A stretch of DNA of 64,000 nt from Lysinibacillus telephonicus (GCF_003966145.1 NZ_RXNR01000014.1:20201-84200), one strand, 5' to 3'. Counted from the first letter of the stretch, positions 46,354 through 56,167 are shown. The notes: generated by a model from the sequence alone, not told the origin. Made by a program: numbers and translations.

Positions 46354-46370
46354 CCAAATTTTAAATTTGG
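46354..46370. promoter_or_regulatory. 17-bp palindrome upstream of comK
   Basis: Perfect ccaaattt-t-aaatttgg dyad about 110 bp before the comK start, between comK and the IDEAL gene. Possible repressor site. Confidence 0.5.
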
Positions 46371-46399
46371 ACAGTTCCCTAAAATTTGTAAAATCAATG

Positions 46400-46434
46400 T
46401 TGAATTTGCTCGAAAAACATACTATTATGTTTTT
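46400..46434 (+). promoter_or_regulatory. comK promoter with overlapping dyad
   Basis: -35 TTGAAT (46400-46405), 17-bp spacer, -10 TATTAT (46423-46428). An 8-bp-arm dyad aaaaacat / atgttttt (46413-46434) covers the -10. AT-rich dyads here could be ComK, Rok or CodY contact sites. Confidence 0.6.
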
Positions 46435-46478
46435 ATATCGACTATTTCCATTTTATAACAATGAAAAGGAGGATACCT

Positions 46479-46985
46479 ATGTTGGAAAACGTAAATGTTG
46501 TCGATTATTATCATCTTTCGTTTAACAGTTACCTTATTGAACCGGTGAAACATGAGGACAAGCTTTTCTCGCGTGTTTATGACAAAACTGGAGAAGTAAT
46601 TGTTGGAAGAAAACCAATTTACATCGTTCGTAAATCTTGTCAGGTGATGGGTAACAATTATAAAGCAGCTCGTGCGGTATCAAAACGATTTTTCGGTAAA
46701 GAAAAACATAAACTGCCAATCATTATTTCACATGATTATGGTATACCTTGTGTATTCTTCCCATTGCTTTCACCTGCTTCACCAAGCAATGTTTGGATAG
46801 GACTGCATGCAGTAACAAACATTCGTCGTTCCAAAGATTGTACAGAGATTACATTAAAGGATGGAAAAGAACTGTTGCTTAACGTTAATTACTCTTCCTT
46901 CTGCTCTCAATATGTCAGTGCATCTATGCTGCAAAAATACGCCACTAATGAGCGGTTAATTTTCCAAAATGAAATGCCTTTTTGA
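46479..46985 (+). CDS. comK: Competence transcription factor ComK
   Basis: 168 aa from ATG 46479 (AAGGAGG upstream; ATG 46461 precedes that site). ComK hallmarks: SFNSYLIEPVKHEDKLFSRV, RKSCQVMGNNYKAARAVSKR, PIIISHDYGIPCVFFPLLSP and SNVWIGLHAVTNIRR. ComK binds AT-rich boxes to switch on DNA-uptake genes and its own promoter in Bacillales. Length is slightly shorter than B. subtilis ComK (192 aa), missing part of the C-terminus, as in other Planococcaceae-like copies. Intact here. Confidence 0.93.
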   Translation: MLENVNVVDYYHLSFNSYLIEPVKHEDKLFSRVYDKTGEVIVGRKPIYIVRKSCQVMGNNYKAARAVSKRFFGKEKHKLPIIISHDYGIPCVFFPLLSPASPSNVWIGLHAVTNIRRSKDCTEITLKDGKELLLNVNYSSFCSQYVSASMLQKYATNERLIFQNEMPF

Positions 46986-47161
46986 AAAAACTAATATAGC
47001 ATACTGAAGTTGAAGGAAATGTATTATTAAGCTAAGCGTTCCGATAATCGCAAAAGTTTACAGCTTGCTTTAGTATGGAAACAGTTTTCAAAGTAAATTA
47101 TGCAAACAGATATTTGCTTGCTTATGAAAAAACTATTTATTTGAAGCACCATGCGAACACT

Positions 47162-47569
47162 TTATTGATTCAAAATGGACTGGCTTTCAAAATGAATGTC
47201 CTTTTGAATAACGTTTGAGGCTTTGTTTAAGTAGAAGTTAAGCAAATGTTCAACATGATTTCGAAGGCGTATATTTGAATACCTTCTCACTTCCATCAAT
47301 TGATGGTAATGAAAATGATACTCTGTAAACATTTCATCACGTTGCCCTTTCACTACTTTTAAACTACGATTTTTTAAATACGCCTTCGTTTTTTTTAAGT
47401 CTTCTTCAGCATTTCTTCTAGCTTCATCAATTAAAAAAATGTACGGTCGCTTTAATTTAAACTGCCCTGCCTCAATTTGTGCATGATCTTTTTCTAAAAC
47501 GATTAGCAGCATTGGTAAATAAATAGCCGCTTCTAAATATGGGACAGTTTCAATGGGGATATGTGCCAT
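47162..47569 (-). CDS. YhjD-like protein
   Basis: 135 aa from ATG 47569 (AGGAGGG 7 bp upstream). Resembles Bacillus YhjD: AAIYLPMLLIVLEKDHAQIE, FKLKRPYIFLIDEARRNAEE, VVKGQRDEMFTEYHFHYH and RLRNHVEHLLNFYL. YhjD is a soluble protein of unknown role reported in sporulation gene lists. Stand-alone, downstream of comK on the opposite strand. Confidence 0.7.
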   Translation of the reverse strand: MAHIPIETVPYLEAAIYLPMLLIVLEKDHAQIEAGQFKLKRPYIFLIDEARRNAEEDLKKTKAYLKNRSLKVVKGQRDEMFTEYHFHYHQLMEVRRYSNIRLRNHVEHLLNFYLNKASNVIQKDIHFESQSILNQ

Positions 47570-47840
47570 CAAATAACCCTCCTAATCGAACATTTGTTCC
47601 TTTTATTATATTACATCAAACTCGAAAAAATGCAATCTTGTTATGATGGTGTTTTATGGAAGGGAAATGGATAAGTTGAAGATGGCATATGATGATGAGA
47701 TAATAATTAAGTTTTGGTTACTTACTGCGGCTGGGTGTTAGGGGATTAAACCGTTAAATATGTAATATGACAATGAAGTAATTTAATTTTTTAAGCTTAG
47801 TATGGACCGTTCTAAAAGATTAAAAAATAACTTTTATCCT
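47570..47840. other. Intergenic, nothing recognised
   Basis: AT-rich spacer between the yhjD-like promoter and a decayed gene. Confidence 0.4.
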
Positions 47841-48140
47841 TTAATTGCCTGATAATGGTTTATTGAAAATACCAAAGTCGTAAGTTAATTCATGTGATAC
47901 TTCTCCGTCTATTAATAATGATACTAAATAACTAATTGCTAAACCAAAAACAAATACTTCACTATAAGAAATCTACGTTGCAAAACGAGATTGTTCTCTC
48001 CCTTTCTATTCTCTTCTTCAATATAACTACCTCGATAGGTGAGGTGCTTTTTTAAAATCTAACCAAACTTTATACAATTTTGCTAATTTGTTAACAACAT
48101 AACCCAATATAAAGATAATGAGCAGTAGGTATGCTATTCA
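47841..48140 (-). pseudogene. Decayed small membrane-protein gene
   Basis: Three coding-like pieces in different frames follow one another on the minus strand. The first is AYLLLIIFILGYVVNKLAKL then YKVWLDFKKAPHLSR, ending at a TAG (48027). Then comes EENRKGENNLVLQRRFLIV, then VFVFGLAISYLVSLLIDGEV then SHELTYDFGIFNKPLSGN, ending at 47841. Two hydrophobic helices flank a charged region. A stop, two frame changes and no start codon mark it as a wreck. Family not recognised. Confidence 0.5.
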
Positions 48141-48310
48141 GGGGAAGTTTAGTTTAGTAGTAAGTTATCTTAAATGGACACTTTATAGACCAGCTCAATC
48201 GTTTTCATAGGATGACTCACAATTAAGCCCTTTTCGATTCCTATAACTTCAAGTTCACTTCTTACTTCATAAGTTGTAACACACTATCAATCTAATTAAA
48301 TTAATATAAA

Positions 48311-48351
48311 AGACCCTCCCGACAAAGGGAAAATCCCCGCCAGAAAGGTCT
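48311..48351 (-). terminator. prfB terminator
   Basis: Long hairpin bounded by agacc / ggtct with inner C- and G-rich arms; minus-strand tail TTTTATATT. Confidence 0.75.
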
Positions 48352-48360
48352 GTAAAAATA

Positions 48361-49465
48361 TTATCCAATGCGTGAACGTAAGTAGGCATTAATAAAATCA
48401 TCCAAATCTCCATCCATTACACCTTGGACATTGCCTGTTTCAAAATTAGTACGATGATCCTTTACCATTGAATATGGATGGAATACATAAGAACGAATTT
48501 GAGAACCCCAACCAATTTCCTTTTGTTCTCCACGAATCGCGTCAAGTTCTGCTTGTTGCTTCTCTATTTCAAGTTGATACAATTTCGCTTTTAACATGCT
48601 CATTGCTTTTTCACGGTTTTTAATTTGTGAACGCTCTGCCTGGCATGATACAACGACACCTGTAGGAATATGTGTAATACGAACAGCAGAGTCAGTCGTG
48701 TTAATATGCTGACCACCAGCACCAGTTGCACGATACGTATCAATTTTTAAATCTTCAGTTCGTACTTCAATCTCGATTTCATTGTTAAACTCTGGCATAA
48801 CTTCACATGAAACAAAGGAAGTATGACGGCGTCCAGCTGAATCGAACGGAGAAATTCGCACTAAACGATGTACTCCCTTTTCCGCTTTTAAATAGCCGTA
48901 AGCATTATGACCTTGGATTAACAATGTTACGGATTTTATCCCCGCTTCATCCCCAGGCAAGTAATCCATTGTTTCTACTTTAAAACCGTGTTTATCGGCC
49001 CAGCGTGTATACATGCGCAGCAGCATCGAACCCCAGTCTTGTGATTCCGTTCCACCAGCACCTGGATGCAACTCTAAAATCGCATTGTTTTTATCATAAG
49101 GCTCACTTAATAACATTTGAAGCTCAAAAGCATCCATTTTCCGCTCAAATTCTTCCAACTCATTGCTAAGCTCCTCTTGCAATTCGTCATCTGGTTCTTC
49201 CTTTAAAAGCTCAAGCGTCATTTCTAAATTTTCTTGTGTAGTTACAAGGTCGTTAAATTCATTAACAATTGCTTTTAAACCATTTGCCTCATTAATTACC
49301 GTTTGCGCAGCATTTTGGTCGTTCCAAAAATCCGGCATTAACATCACTTCATCAAGCTCTTGAATACGTGCCTCCTTGTTTTCTAAGTCAAAGAGACCCC
49401 CTGAAGTCCGCCAATTTTGAGGCTGTAGTTTCCAACGTATTTCTTACATCTGCTAATTCAATCAT
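48361..49465 (-). CDS. prfB: Peptide chain release factor 2 (programmed +1 frameshift)
   Basis: Frame 1 starts at ATG 49465 (GGAGG 10 bp upstream) and codes 25 aa ending DFRGSL at an in-frame TGA (49390-49388). The site AGG-GGG-TCT-CTT-TGA-C is the conserved RF2 autoregulatory shift: a Shine-Dalgarno-like AGGGGG, slippery CTT, and UGA C. Reading resumes +1 as [14 protein letters not shown] for 342 more residues, 367 aa in total. The GGQ motif ([16 protein letters not shown]) and SPF ([12 protein letters not shown]) are present. RF2 terminates at UGA/UAA; low RF2 favours the shift. Confidence 0.97.
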
Positions 49466-49597
49466 GTAAATAAATCCTCCGTACTGTAAATTAAATTGAG
49501 AGAACCGCACCATCAAAAAGATGACTACGGTTCAAACTGTTTTTATACAAAAATAGTCTATGGTAACTTGATAAGTTCGCCATTATTTTTGAAAATC

Positions 49598-52105
49598 TTA
49601 TTGCTCTGCACCATGACAGTTTTTATACTTCTTGCCGCTTCCGCATGGACATGGATCGTTGCGGCCAATATCTTCGGCTTTTCGAACAGGTTGTTTTTTC
49701 TTTGGTGCTGCCTCTTCTTTCGGATTTACAGCTTGACCTTTCGCTACTTCTTCACGTTCAAGGTTATTACGAATTTGAGCCTTCATTGCATATTTCGTAA
49801 CATCTTCACGAATCGATGCAATCATCTCTTCAAACATCGCAAATCCTTCTTGTTCATACTCGCGTAAAGGATCCGTTTGACCGTAAGCTCGAAGGTGAAT
49901 TCCTTGGCGCAATTGATCCATTGCATCGATATGATCTATCCATTTCGTATCAATAGAGCGCAGTAAAATTACCTTTTCAAACTCACGCATACGTTCTGGC
50001 GTTAGTTGCTCTTCTTTTTCATCATAGCGTTTTTGGACTTCTGAATAAATGAATTGAATCATTTCTTCTGGCGATTTTCCTTCAAGATCGCTTGCTTTAA
50101 TAGCACCCTCTTCTAAAAGATTCGCTTGAATGTAGTCCTCGATTGCTTTGAAGTTCCACTCTTTTTGATCGCCCTGTGTATGAATACCTACAATCGTCTC
50201 GATTGACTCTTGAATCATATTTTCAACAAGAGCCCGCATATTTTCTGTTTCAAGAACATCGCGACGTTCTTTATAGATTACCTCACGTTGTTGACGAAGA
50301 ACATCATCATATTGCAATAATCGTTTACGTGCATCGAAGTTATTTCCTTCTACACGTTTTTGTGCAGATTCAACTGCTTTAGATACCATACCAGATTGAA
50401 TTGGTTGTGAATCGTCCATCCCAAGTTTAGTCATCGCATTTTTCATTCTATCAGTACCGAAACGACGCATTAAGTCGTCTTCAAGCGATAAATAAAATTG
50501 CGTTACCCCTGGATCCCCTTGACGACCAGAACGACCACGCAGCTGATTATCAATACGGCGAGATTCATGGCGTTCTGTACCAATTACGGCTAAACCGCCA
50601 AGCTCTAATACACCTTCGCCAAGCTTAATATCAGTACCACGACCTGCCATGTTTGTCGCGATTGTAACAGCACCTTTATTACCTGCATTTGCGATAATTT
50701 CTGCTTCTCGCTCATGGTTTTTCGCATTTAATACATTGTGAGGAATTTTATGTTTATCAAGTAATTTCGAAATAATTTCTGATGTTTCAATGGCAACTGT
50801 TCCAACTAATACAGGTTGCCCAGCCTTATGACGCTCTGCAATATCCGCCGCAACTGCGTTAAATTTACCGTTCATTGTGGCAAAAATTAAATCCGGTTTA
50901 TCATCACGCGCGATTGGTTTATTTGTTGGAATAACAACAACCTGCATATTGTAAATGTTACGGAACTCTTCTTCCTCTGTTTTGGCTGTACCTGTCATCC
51001 CAGACAGTTTTTCATACATGCGGAAGTAGTTTTGGAACGTAATTGTAGCCATTGTCATCGATTCATTTTGAATTTCTACGCCTTCTTTTGCTTCAATCGC
51101 TTGGTGGAGACCATCAGAATAACGGCGCCCCTTCATTAAACGACCTGTAAAGCCATCAACGATAATAATTTCACCATCTTGCACAACATAATCTACATCT
51201 CGGTGCATCGATACATGTGCTTTTAACGACTGATTAATTGCATGAAGCAGACGAACATGTGTTAAATCAAAAAGATTATCAATACCGAAAGCTCTCTCTG
51301 CTTTTCCGATACCGTTTTCCGTCAATGTAACACCTTTAGTTGTTTCATCATATGTGTAATCTTCTTCTGCTTTTAACATACGAACAAACGCATTTGATTG
51401 AACATAAAGTTTCGCTGTTTTTCCAGATTGCCCAGAAATAATAAGTGGTGTACGTGCTTCGTCAATTAAAATTGAGTCAACCTCGTCAATAACTGCATAG
51501 TATAAAGGCCGTTGAACACGTTCTTCTTTGTAAAGCACCATGTTATCACGCAAATAGTCGAAACCTAATTCATTGTTTGTACTATATGTAATATCAGCAG
51601 CATAAGCTTCACGTTTTTCTTCTTTTGAAAGGCTATTTAAATTTAATCCAACAGATAAGCCTAGGAAATTATAAAGTTGTCCCATTTCGTTCGCATCACG
51701 GCTTGCCAAGTATTCGTTTACTGTAACAACATGTACACCTTTGCCTGTTATGGCATTTAAGTATACCGCCATAGTGGAAGTTAATGTTTTCCCTTCCCCT
51801 GTTTTCATTTCCGCAATATTACCTTCGTTCAATGTTGCAGCACCCATAATTTGCACACGGAACGGATACATGCCTAGAACACGGCGCGACGCCTCACGAC
51901 AAACTGCAAATGCTTCTGGAAGCAATTGCTCTAATGTTTCCCCATTTTGATAACGCTCTTTAAATTCCGTCGTTTTTTCTTTTAAATCTTCATCATTTAG
52001 CTGCTCCATTTGAGAAGCAAGCGCCTCAACTTGATCAGCAATTTTATTTAATTTTTTAATTTCTTTTTTATTTAAGTCAAAAATTTTATTTAATATGTTT
52101 GCCAT
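49598..52105 (-). CDS. secA: Protein translocase ATPase SecA
   Basis: 835-aa SecA. Walker A MKTGEGKT near residue 100, [19 protein letters not shown], the helicase-like [11 protein letters not shown], and the C-terminal zinc-binding [18 protein letters not shown]. It drives preprotein export through SecYEG. It precedes prfB on the same strand, the conserved Bacillales secA-prfB order. A hairpin (gaaccg / cggttc) lies at 49501-49532 between them. The usual upstream hpf is not adjacent; a VOC gene diverges instead. Confidence 0.98.
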   Translation of the reverse strand: MANILNKIFDLNKKEIKKLNKIADQVEALASQMEQLNDEDLKEKTTEFKERYQNGETLEQLLPEAFAVCREASRRVLGMYPFRVQIMGAATLNEGNIAEMKTGEGKTLTSTMAVYLNAITGKGVHVVTVNEYLASRDANEMGQLYNFLGLSVGLNLNSLSKEEKREAYAADITYSTNNELGFDYLRDNMVLYKEERVQRPLYYAVIDEVDSILIDEARTPLIISGQSGKTAKLYVQSNAFVRMLKAEEDYTYDETTKGVTLTENGIGKAERAFGIDNLFDLTHVRLLHAINQSLKAHVSMHRDVDYVVQDGEIIIVDGFTGRLMKGRRYSDGLHQAIEAKEGVEIQNESMTMATITFQNYFRMYEKLSGMTGTAKTEEEEFRNIYNMQVVVIPTNKPIARDDKPDLIFATMNGKFNAVAADIAERHKAGQPVLVGTVAIETSEIISKLLDKHKIPHNVLNAKNHEREAEIIANAGNKGAVTIATNMAGRGTDIKLGEGVLELGGLAVIGTERHESRRIDNQLRGRSGRQGDPGVTQFYLSLEDDLMRRFGTDRMKNAMTKLGMDDSQPIQSGMVSKAVESAQKRVEGNNFDARKRLLQYDDVLRQQREVIYKERRDVLETENMRALVENMIQESIETIVGIHTQGDQKEWNFKAIEDYIQANLLEEGAIKASDLEGKSPEEMIQFIYSEVQKRYDEKEEQLTPERMREFEKVILLRSIDTKWIDHIDAMDQLRQGIHLRAYGQTDPLREYEQEGFAMFEEMIASIREDVTKYAMKAQIRNNLEREEVAKGQAVNPKEEAAPKKKQPVRKAEDIGRNDPCPCGSGKKYKNCHGAEQ

Positions 52106-52353
52106 GAATTATTTTCACTTCCCATATAGTCTCAGTTTTCATTTTAGCATTACCTATATACTAGGTGCAAATGACCTTCTCCCTTTTTATTCTCGTTCTT
52201 CAAGTAGTAAAACGATTCAGGTACAATTTTGAAAATTTTTTTTGAAATTTTAAAGGGATTTCTTACTACTAGATTAAATTGTTTAAGAGTGGGTATAAGA
52301 TAATATGCCGGATATTAAAAAGCAAATAATATGGATAAGGAGTGTTGGAACAA

Positions 52354-52773
52354 GTGGCAGTTGAAGTATATTTAGTTTTCAATGGAAATTGTCGTGAGGC
52401 AGTAGAGTTTTATTCAAAAGTATTTAAGACTGAAGCACCTAACATTATGACATTTGGAGACTCACCACAAGATCCAAGTTATACAATGCCCGAAGAAGCA
52501 AAAAATTTAGTTATGCATGCTAATTTAAACATTGCAGGCAGCAGAGTTATGTTTTCTGATACTTGGCCAGGCTCTCCGTATGTTGTGGGTAACAATGTAA
52601 CTGTAGCTCTTGTTAGTGAAGATGAAGCACTCCTTCGCTCTGCCTTTGAAGGATTAAAAGAAGGCGGCACTGTTAAAATGGAACTTCAAGAGACGTTTTG
52701 GAGCAAAGCTTTTGGAATGGTAAAGGACAAATTTGGTGTTGAATGGCAAATTAGTTTAGAAAGCGGAGAATAA
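52354..52773 (+). CDS. PhnB-like VOC superfamily protein
   Basis: About 139 aa from GTG 52354 (AAGGAG 11 bp upstream; other starts lie inside that site). Opens VAVEVYLVFNGNCREAVEFY, then SKVFKTE, with MTFGDSPQDP, MHANLNIAGSRVMFSDTWPG and the C-terminal DKFGVEWQISL. This is the PhnB-type glyoxalase/bleomycin-resistance fold, typically a dimeric metal-binding or small-molecule-binding protein of unknown function. It ends at a strong terminator. Confidence 0.85.
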   Translation: MAVEVYLVFNGNCREAVEFYSKVFKTEAPNIMTFGDSPQDPSYTMPEEAKNLVMHANLNIAGSRVMFSDTWPGSPYVVGNNVTVALVSEDEALLRSAFEGLKEGGTVKMELQETFWSKAFGMVKDKFGVEWQISLESGE

Positions 52774-52792
52774 TTTAATACATTATGAAATT

Positions 52793-52825
52793 AGCCTACA
52801 GCAGACTTTTTTGGTGCTATAGGCT
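52793..52825 (+). terminator. Terminator after the VOC gene
   Basis: Stem agcctacagca / tgctataggct with one mismatch, then TTTTTT on the plus strand. Confidence 0.9.
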
Positions 52826-52846
52826 TTTTTATATAGGGCTGGTTTT

Positions 52847-53677
52847 TTGGAATTGCATCTAAAATCACGACGTAAATATTCCAAAACGCGTAAAAAAGCT
52901 GTGAAACCGCGTAAATACTGTTCAAAAGCACGTAAATATTTCTGCAAAACGCCTAAATATCATCCAAAACCGCGTAAATATTTCAAAACGGGTAAAACAG
53001 CTGCAAAACCGCGTAAATACTGTTCAAAAGCACGTAAATATTTCTGCAAAACACGTAAATATCATCCAAAATCGCGTAAGTATCCCAAAATGCGTAAAAA
53101 AGCTGCGAAACCGCGTAAATATTCCAAAACGCGTAAAAAAGCAACGAAACCGAGTAAATACTATTCGAAAGCACGTAAACAATATCTCTTCAAAGCACGT
53201 AAATATCACCTAAAACCACGTAAATATTCCAAAACGCGTAAAAAAGCTGCGAAACCGCGTAAATACTATTCGAAAGCACGTAAATATTTCTGCAAAACGC
53301 CTAAATATCATCCAAAACCGCGTAAATATTCCAAAACGCGTAAAAAAGCAACGAAACCGCGTAAATACTATTCGAAAGCACGTAAATATTTCTGCAAAAC
53401 ACGTAAATATCACCCAAAACCGCGTAAATATTCCAAAACGCGTAAAAAAGCTGTGAAACCGCGTAAATACTGTTCAAAAGCACGTAAATATTTCTGCAAA
53501 ACACGTAAATATCACCTAAAACCGCCTAAATATTCCAAAACGCGTAAAAAAGCAACGAAACCGCGTAAATACTATTCAAAAGCACGTAAATATCTCTTCA
53601 AAGCACGTAAATATCACCTAAAACCGCGTAAATACTCCCATCACTTAAGAAACATCACACTAAAGAAACCCCTATAA
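52847..53677 (+). CDS. Open frame through the repeat array: Arg/Lys/Tyr-rich 276-aa protein, uncertain
   Basis: An uninterrupted 276-codon frame from a TTG, coding almost only K, R, Y, P, S, A, T, F, C and H in heptad-like units such as RKYSKTR, KPRKYYS, KARKYFC and KTRKYHP. If made, it would be extremely basic and nucleic-acid- or polyanion-binding. Against it: no ribosome-binding site, a terminator 22 bp upstream, and long open frames on the opposite strand too, as any stop-free repeat with a period divisible by three gives. No signal peptide. I cannot tell whether it is translated. Confidence 0.35.
   Translation: MELHLKSRRKYSKTRKKAVKPRKYCSKARKYFCKTPKYHPKPRKYFKTGKTAAKPRKYCSKARKYFCKTRKYHPKSRKYPKMRKKAAKPRKYSKTRKKATKPSKYYSKARKQYLFKARKYHLKPRKYSKTRKKAAKPRKYYSKARKYFCKTPKYHPKPRKYSKTRKKATKPRKYYSKARKYFCKTRKYHPKPRKYSKTRKKAVKPRKYCSKARKYFCKTRKYHLKPPKYSKTRKKATKPRKYYSKARKYLFKARKYHLKPRKYSHHLRNITLKKPL
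52871..53644 (+). repeat. Higher-order tandem repeat: 102-bp unit of five CGTAAA sub-repeats
   Basis: Units begin at 52871, 52973, 53075, 53114, 53219, 53321, 53423, 53525 and 53627, that is, spacings of 102, 102, 39, 105, 102, 102, 102 and 102 bp. Each 102-bp unit is one 18-bp and four 21-bp sub-repeats, all starting CGTAAA (or CCTAAA) and containing a CAAAAC-like middle. Every insertion or deletion is a multiple of three, so one frame stays open. There are no unique spacers, so it is not CRISPR. Confidence 0.9.
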
Positions 53678-53810
53678 AGACATTACCTATAAATTTATCA
53701 AAAATCCCCCAGCTATTAATATAAGCAAAAAGCTTTTATATGAAACGTTCCATTCCAAGCATATACCGCATACATTGGGGATATGTCATAAATGGCAGGA
53801 GGGCTGTTTG

Positions 53811-54716
53811 ATGGGGAATGAAAGCAGAAAAATTGTTTCTTATTCTTTGTTAGCGATATTAATTGTTGTTTGGGGGGCAAGCTGGCCAATCTATAAATTC
53901 GCAGTCTCTTTAATGCCGCCACTTTTATTTGCCAGTGTTCGAGCTTTTTTTGGGGGAATTATTCTACTTTTGATAGCATGGAAAAATCGCCATTTACTTA
54001 ATTTCAAAAAAAATTGGGTTTACTATATTATTTCTGCCATTTTAAATATTGTCTTTTATTTAGGAATACAAACAGTTGGACTTATTTATTTGCCTGGTGG
54101 ATTGTTTTCCGTTCTCGTCTATTTTCAACCAGTGCTTCTTGGAATTCTCGCATGGTACTTTTTAAAAGAAGAGATGACCATTTCGAAAATAGTTGGTCTC
54201 ATTATAGGATTTATTGGAATTATCTTCGTTAGTGTCGATGGACTAATTATTCATCTGTCTGCAATAGGGGTTATTTTAGCTCTTGCAACTGCATTAAGTT
54301 GGGCAATTGGTGTCGTTTATGTAAAGAAAAATCGCGACAAAGTTAATTCCTTCTGGATAGTAGTCATGCAGCTTATAATTGGTGGAGGCATCTTATTAAT
54401 TGGTGGTTTGATAACCGAAGATATAAATCAAATTGTTTGGAATAAAGGGCTGATCTTAAGTTTAATATGGGGAACAACTGCTGGAATGGCAGTTGCTCAA
54501 GTCATTTATTATAAGTTGATGAACGAAGGTGAAGCGAGTAAAGTTGGGGCATTTACATTCTTAGTTCCGATTCTTTCCGTTTTTATTAGTGCATGGTTCT
54601 TAAATGAAAGTATTACAATGAATTTATTTTTTGGAATGTTATTAGTAGGTATCAGTATTTACTTAGTAAACGCTCAACGTAAGCAATTTTTGTTGAAGGA
54701 AATTAGGAAGGAATAA
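53811..54716 (+). CDS. EamA-family (DMT) transporter
   Basis: 301 aa from ATG 53811 (AGGAGGG 7 bp upstream). Ten TM helices in two EamA repeats: SLLAILIVVWGASWPIYKFA in the first half and GVILALATALSWAIGVVYVK, then KVGAFTFLVPILSVFISAWF, in the second. Drug/metabolite transporter superfamily; such proteins export amino acids or other small metabolites. Stand-alone on the plus strand, directly after the repeat array. Substrate unknown. Confidence 0.88.
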   Translation: MGNESRKIVSYSLLAILIVVWGASWPIYKFAVSLMPPLLFASVRAFFGGIILLLIAWKNRHLLNFKKNWVYYIISAILNIVFYLGIQTVGLIYLPGGLFSVLVYFQPVLLGILAWYFLKEEMTISKIVGLIIGFIGIIFVSVDGLIIHLSAIGVILALATALSWAIGVVYVKKNRDKVNSFWIVVMQLIIGGGILLIGGLITEDINQIVWNKGLILSLIWGTTAGMAVAQVIYYKLMNEGEASKVGAFTFLVPILSVFISAWFLNESITMNLFFGMLLVGISIYLVNAQRKQFLLKEIRKE

Positions 54717-54730
54717 TCTACGTATAAAAC

Positions 54731-54759
54731 GCCCCAATTGTCTTAATAACAATTGGGGC
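54731..54759. terminator. Terminator between eamA and DUF418 genes
   Basis: Perfect 11-bp stem gccccaattgt / acaattggggc. The T-rich tail (GTTTTAT) is on the minus strand, so it mainly serves the DUF418 operon. Confidence 0.7.
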
Positions 54760-54802
54760 TGATCGTACATTAATTTTCTCTATGAATTTTCAATATAAAA
54801 CC

Positions 54803-54904
54803 TTAACTTAAATAAGTAGCAAATGCCACAATAATCCCTGCAACGAAAATCATTAATAAATAAAACCACCAAGTGTCTGTAAATTCTTCTTTATTCTCCC
54901 GCAT
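54803..54904 (-). CDS. 33-aa single-TM peptide overlapping the DUF418 3' end
   Basis: Start MRENKEEFTDTWWFYLLMIF at 54904, then VAGIIVAFATYLS. It overlaps the DUF418 stop by 14 bp in another frame, so translation could be coupled. A charged N-terminus, WW at the membrane boundary and one helix look like a genuine small membrane protein. The ribosome-binding site is poor, which fits coupling. The operon terminator lies just downstream. Confidence 0.5.
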   Translation of the reverse strand: MRENKEEFTDTWWFYLLMIFVAGIIVAFATYLS

Positions 54905-56063
54905 GAATGGGTTTCACTTCCTTCACTTTCGTTTTACCGCTCAATGAAAAATTCGTCCACATACGTAAAATTACTTCTAGCGGGCCTCGTTTTAATTTCT
55001 TTAAGTAAAGTGTACTTGCAAAACACTGGAGGCTATACACGACAAGTCCTATTAAAACGCCCGTAGCAACACCCAGTTGACCATAAAAACCTAACCCATA
55101 ACCATAAAAGACAAGGGTACAGATTATCGTTTGCAAAATGTAGTTTGACAGCGATAACTTCCCGACATTTTCAAAAATCTTGCGAACACGTGTGAAAATC
55201 TCCGTTCTATATATTAATGCAAAAAAGCTAATGTAACCTATTGATAGTATAATTGAGCCTCCTAGTAAGAAAATGCTTGACCAATCATTTTCTATTTGAC
55301 TAAGTGCCTTAAAGATTAGTCCAATAGGTACGAAAAATGAGCCAATTACATACCACTTTCGTTCCTTATCCATATCTTCAAATGCGTGAATCTTCGCAAG
55401 TCCCATTCCAAATAAAAACATTGGTGCATACATTAATGGCGCGAAGAAAAGTAACATAATGATAAGGATTGGATCTTCAAATCCAGGAGGCATAACATTA
55501 TTTCGGAAATCGTAAATTTCATCGTAGCTTCCATTTGCCATTATTACATTTGATTTCTCAACATACTGCATCATTTCTTGCTGTTCTTTTTCCGTTTCTT
55601 CTACTTGCCCATAACCTGTGGCTATTGTTAAAGCAAATAGTACAAAAGCCCAGATAAAAAGTGTTTTCGGCTTTCTATTTATAAACGGGATGAGCAAAAG
55701 CATAATGCCTCCGTAAAATAATAAAATATCCCCCTCCCATAAATAAGTGGCATGTAGCAACCCAAGTACAATTAATCCGATGCTTCGGCGAACTATCGAC
55801 CAGCGACTTTTTCTTCCCTTTTTCCTAATAGACTCTACTAATTTAATGAGAGAATAACCAAAGACTACTGTAAAGATTGGCATTGCAGAACCTTCGACTG
55901 CGATTTTCACAAACTTTAATGCTCCTTCATCCAAAAAAGATGAAGAATTTATATATTCTTTTCCAAACATGCCATATTGGAAAATTAATAAATTCGCAAG
56001 TAAGATGCCAAGAAGACTAAATCCCCTTAAACCATCTATAAAAGAAACTCTTTTCGATTCCAT
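54891..56063 (-). CDS. DUF418 membrane protein
   Basis: 390 aa, about nine TM helices. N-terminal RVSFIDGLRGFSLLGILLAN (the FxDxLRGxAxxGILxxN signature), FTVVFGYSLIKLVESI, and the C-terminal DUF418 domain with NYILQTIICTLVFYGYGLGF and KRGPLEVILRMWT. Homologous to B. subtilis YxaH/YrkO and E. coli YeiB, of unknown activity. Divergent from the two-component genes. Ribosome-binding site AAGGAG. Confidence 0.88.
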   Translation of the reverse strand: MESKRVSFIDGLRGFSLLGILLANLLIFQYGMFGKEYINSSSFLDEGALKFVKIAVEGSAMPIFTVVFGYSLIKLVESIRKKGRKSRWSIVRRSIGLIVLGLLHATYLWEGDILLFYGGIMLLLIPFINRKPKTLFIWAFVLFALTIATGYGQVEETEKEQQEMMQYVEKSNVIMANGSYDEIYDFRNNVMPPGFEDPILIIMLLFFAPLMYAPMFLFGMGLAKIHAFEDMDKERKWYVIGSFFVPIGLIFKALSQIENDWSSIFLLGGSIILSIGYISFFALIYRTEIFTRVRKIFENVGKLSLSNYILQTIICTLVFYGYGLGFYGQLGVATGVLIGLVVYSLQCFASTLYLKKLKRGPLEVILRMWTNFSLSGKTKVKEVKPIHAGE

Positions 56064-56167
56064 CTTTTTACTCCTTTATGATAATTTATAAATATAATGT
56101 AATATTGGAATCTTATGCTAACATAATAGCTATCTTAAAATAACCTTAAATTAGTAGGTGGGAACTT

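Noticed and set aside
53024..53504. Minus-strand Phe/Arg/Cys-rich ORFs opposite the repeat array
   Set aside because: They are mirror readings of the repeat; any stop-free repeat whose period is a multiple of three opens several frames.
52871..53644. CRISPR-like array
   Set aside because: The repeats are contiguous and nested; there are no unique spacers between conserved repeats.
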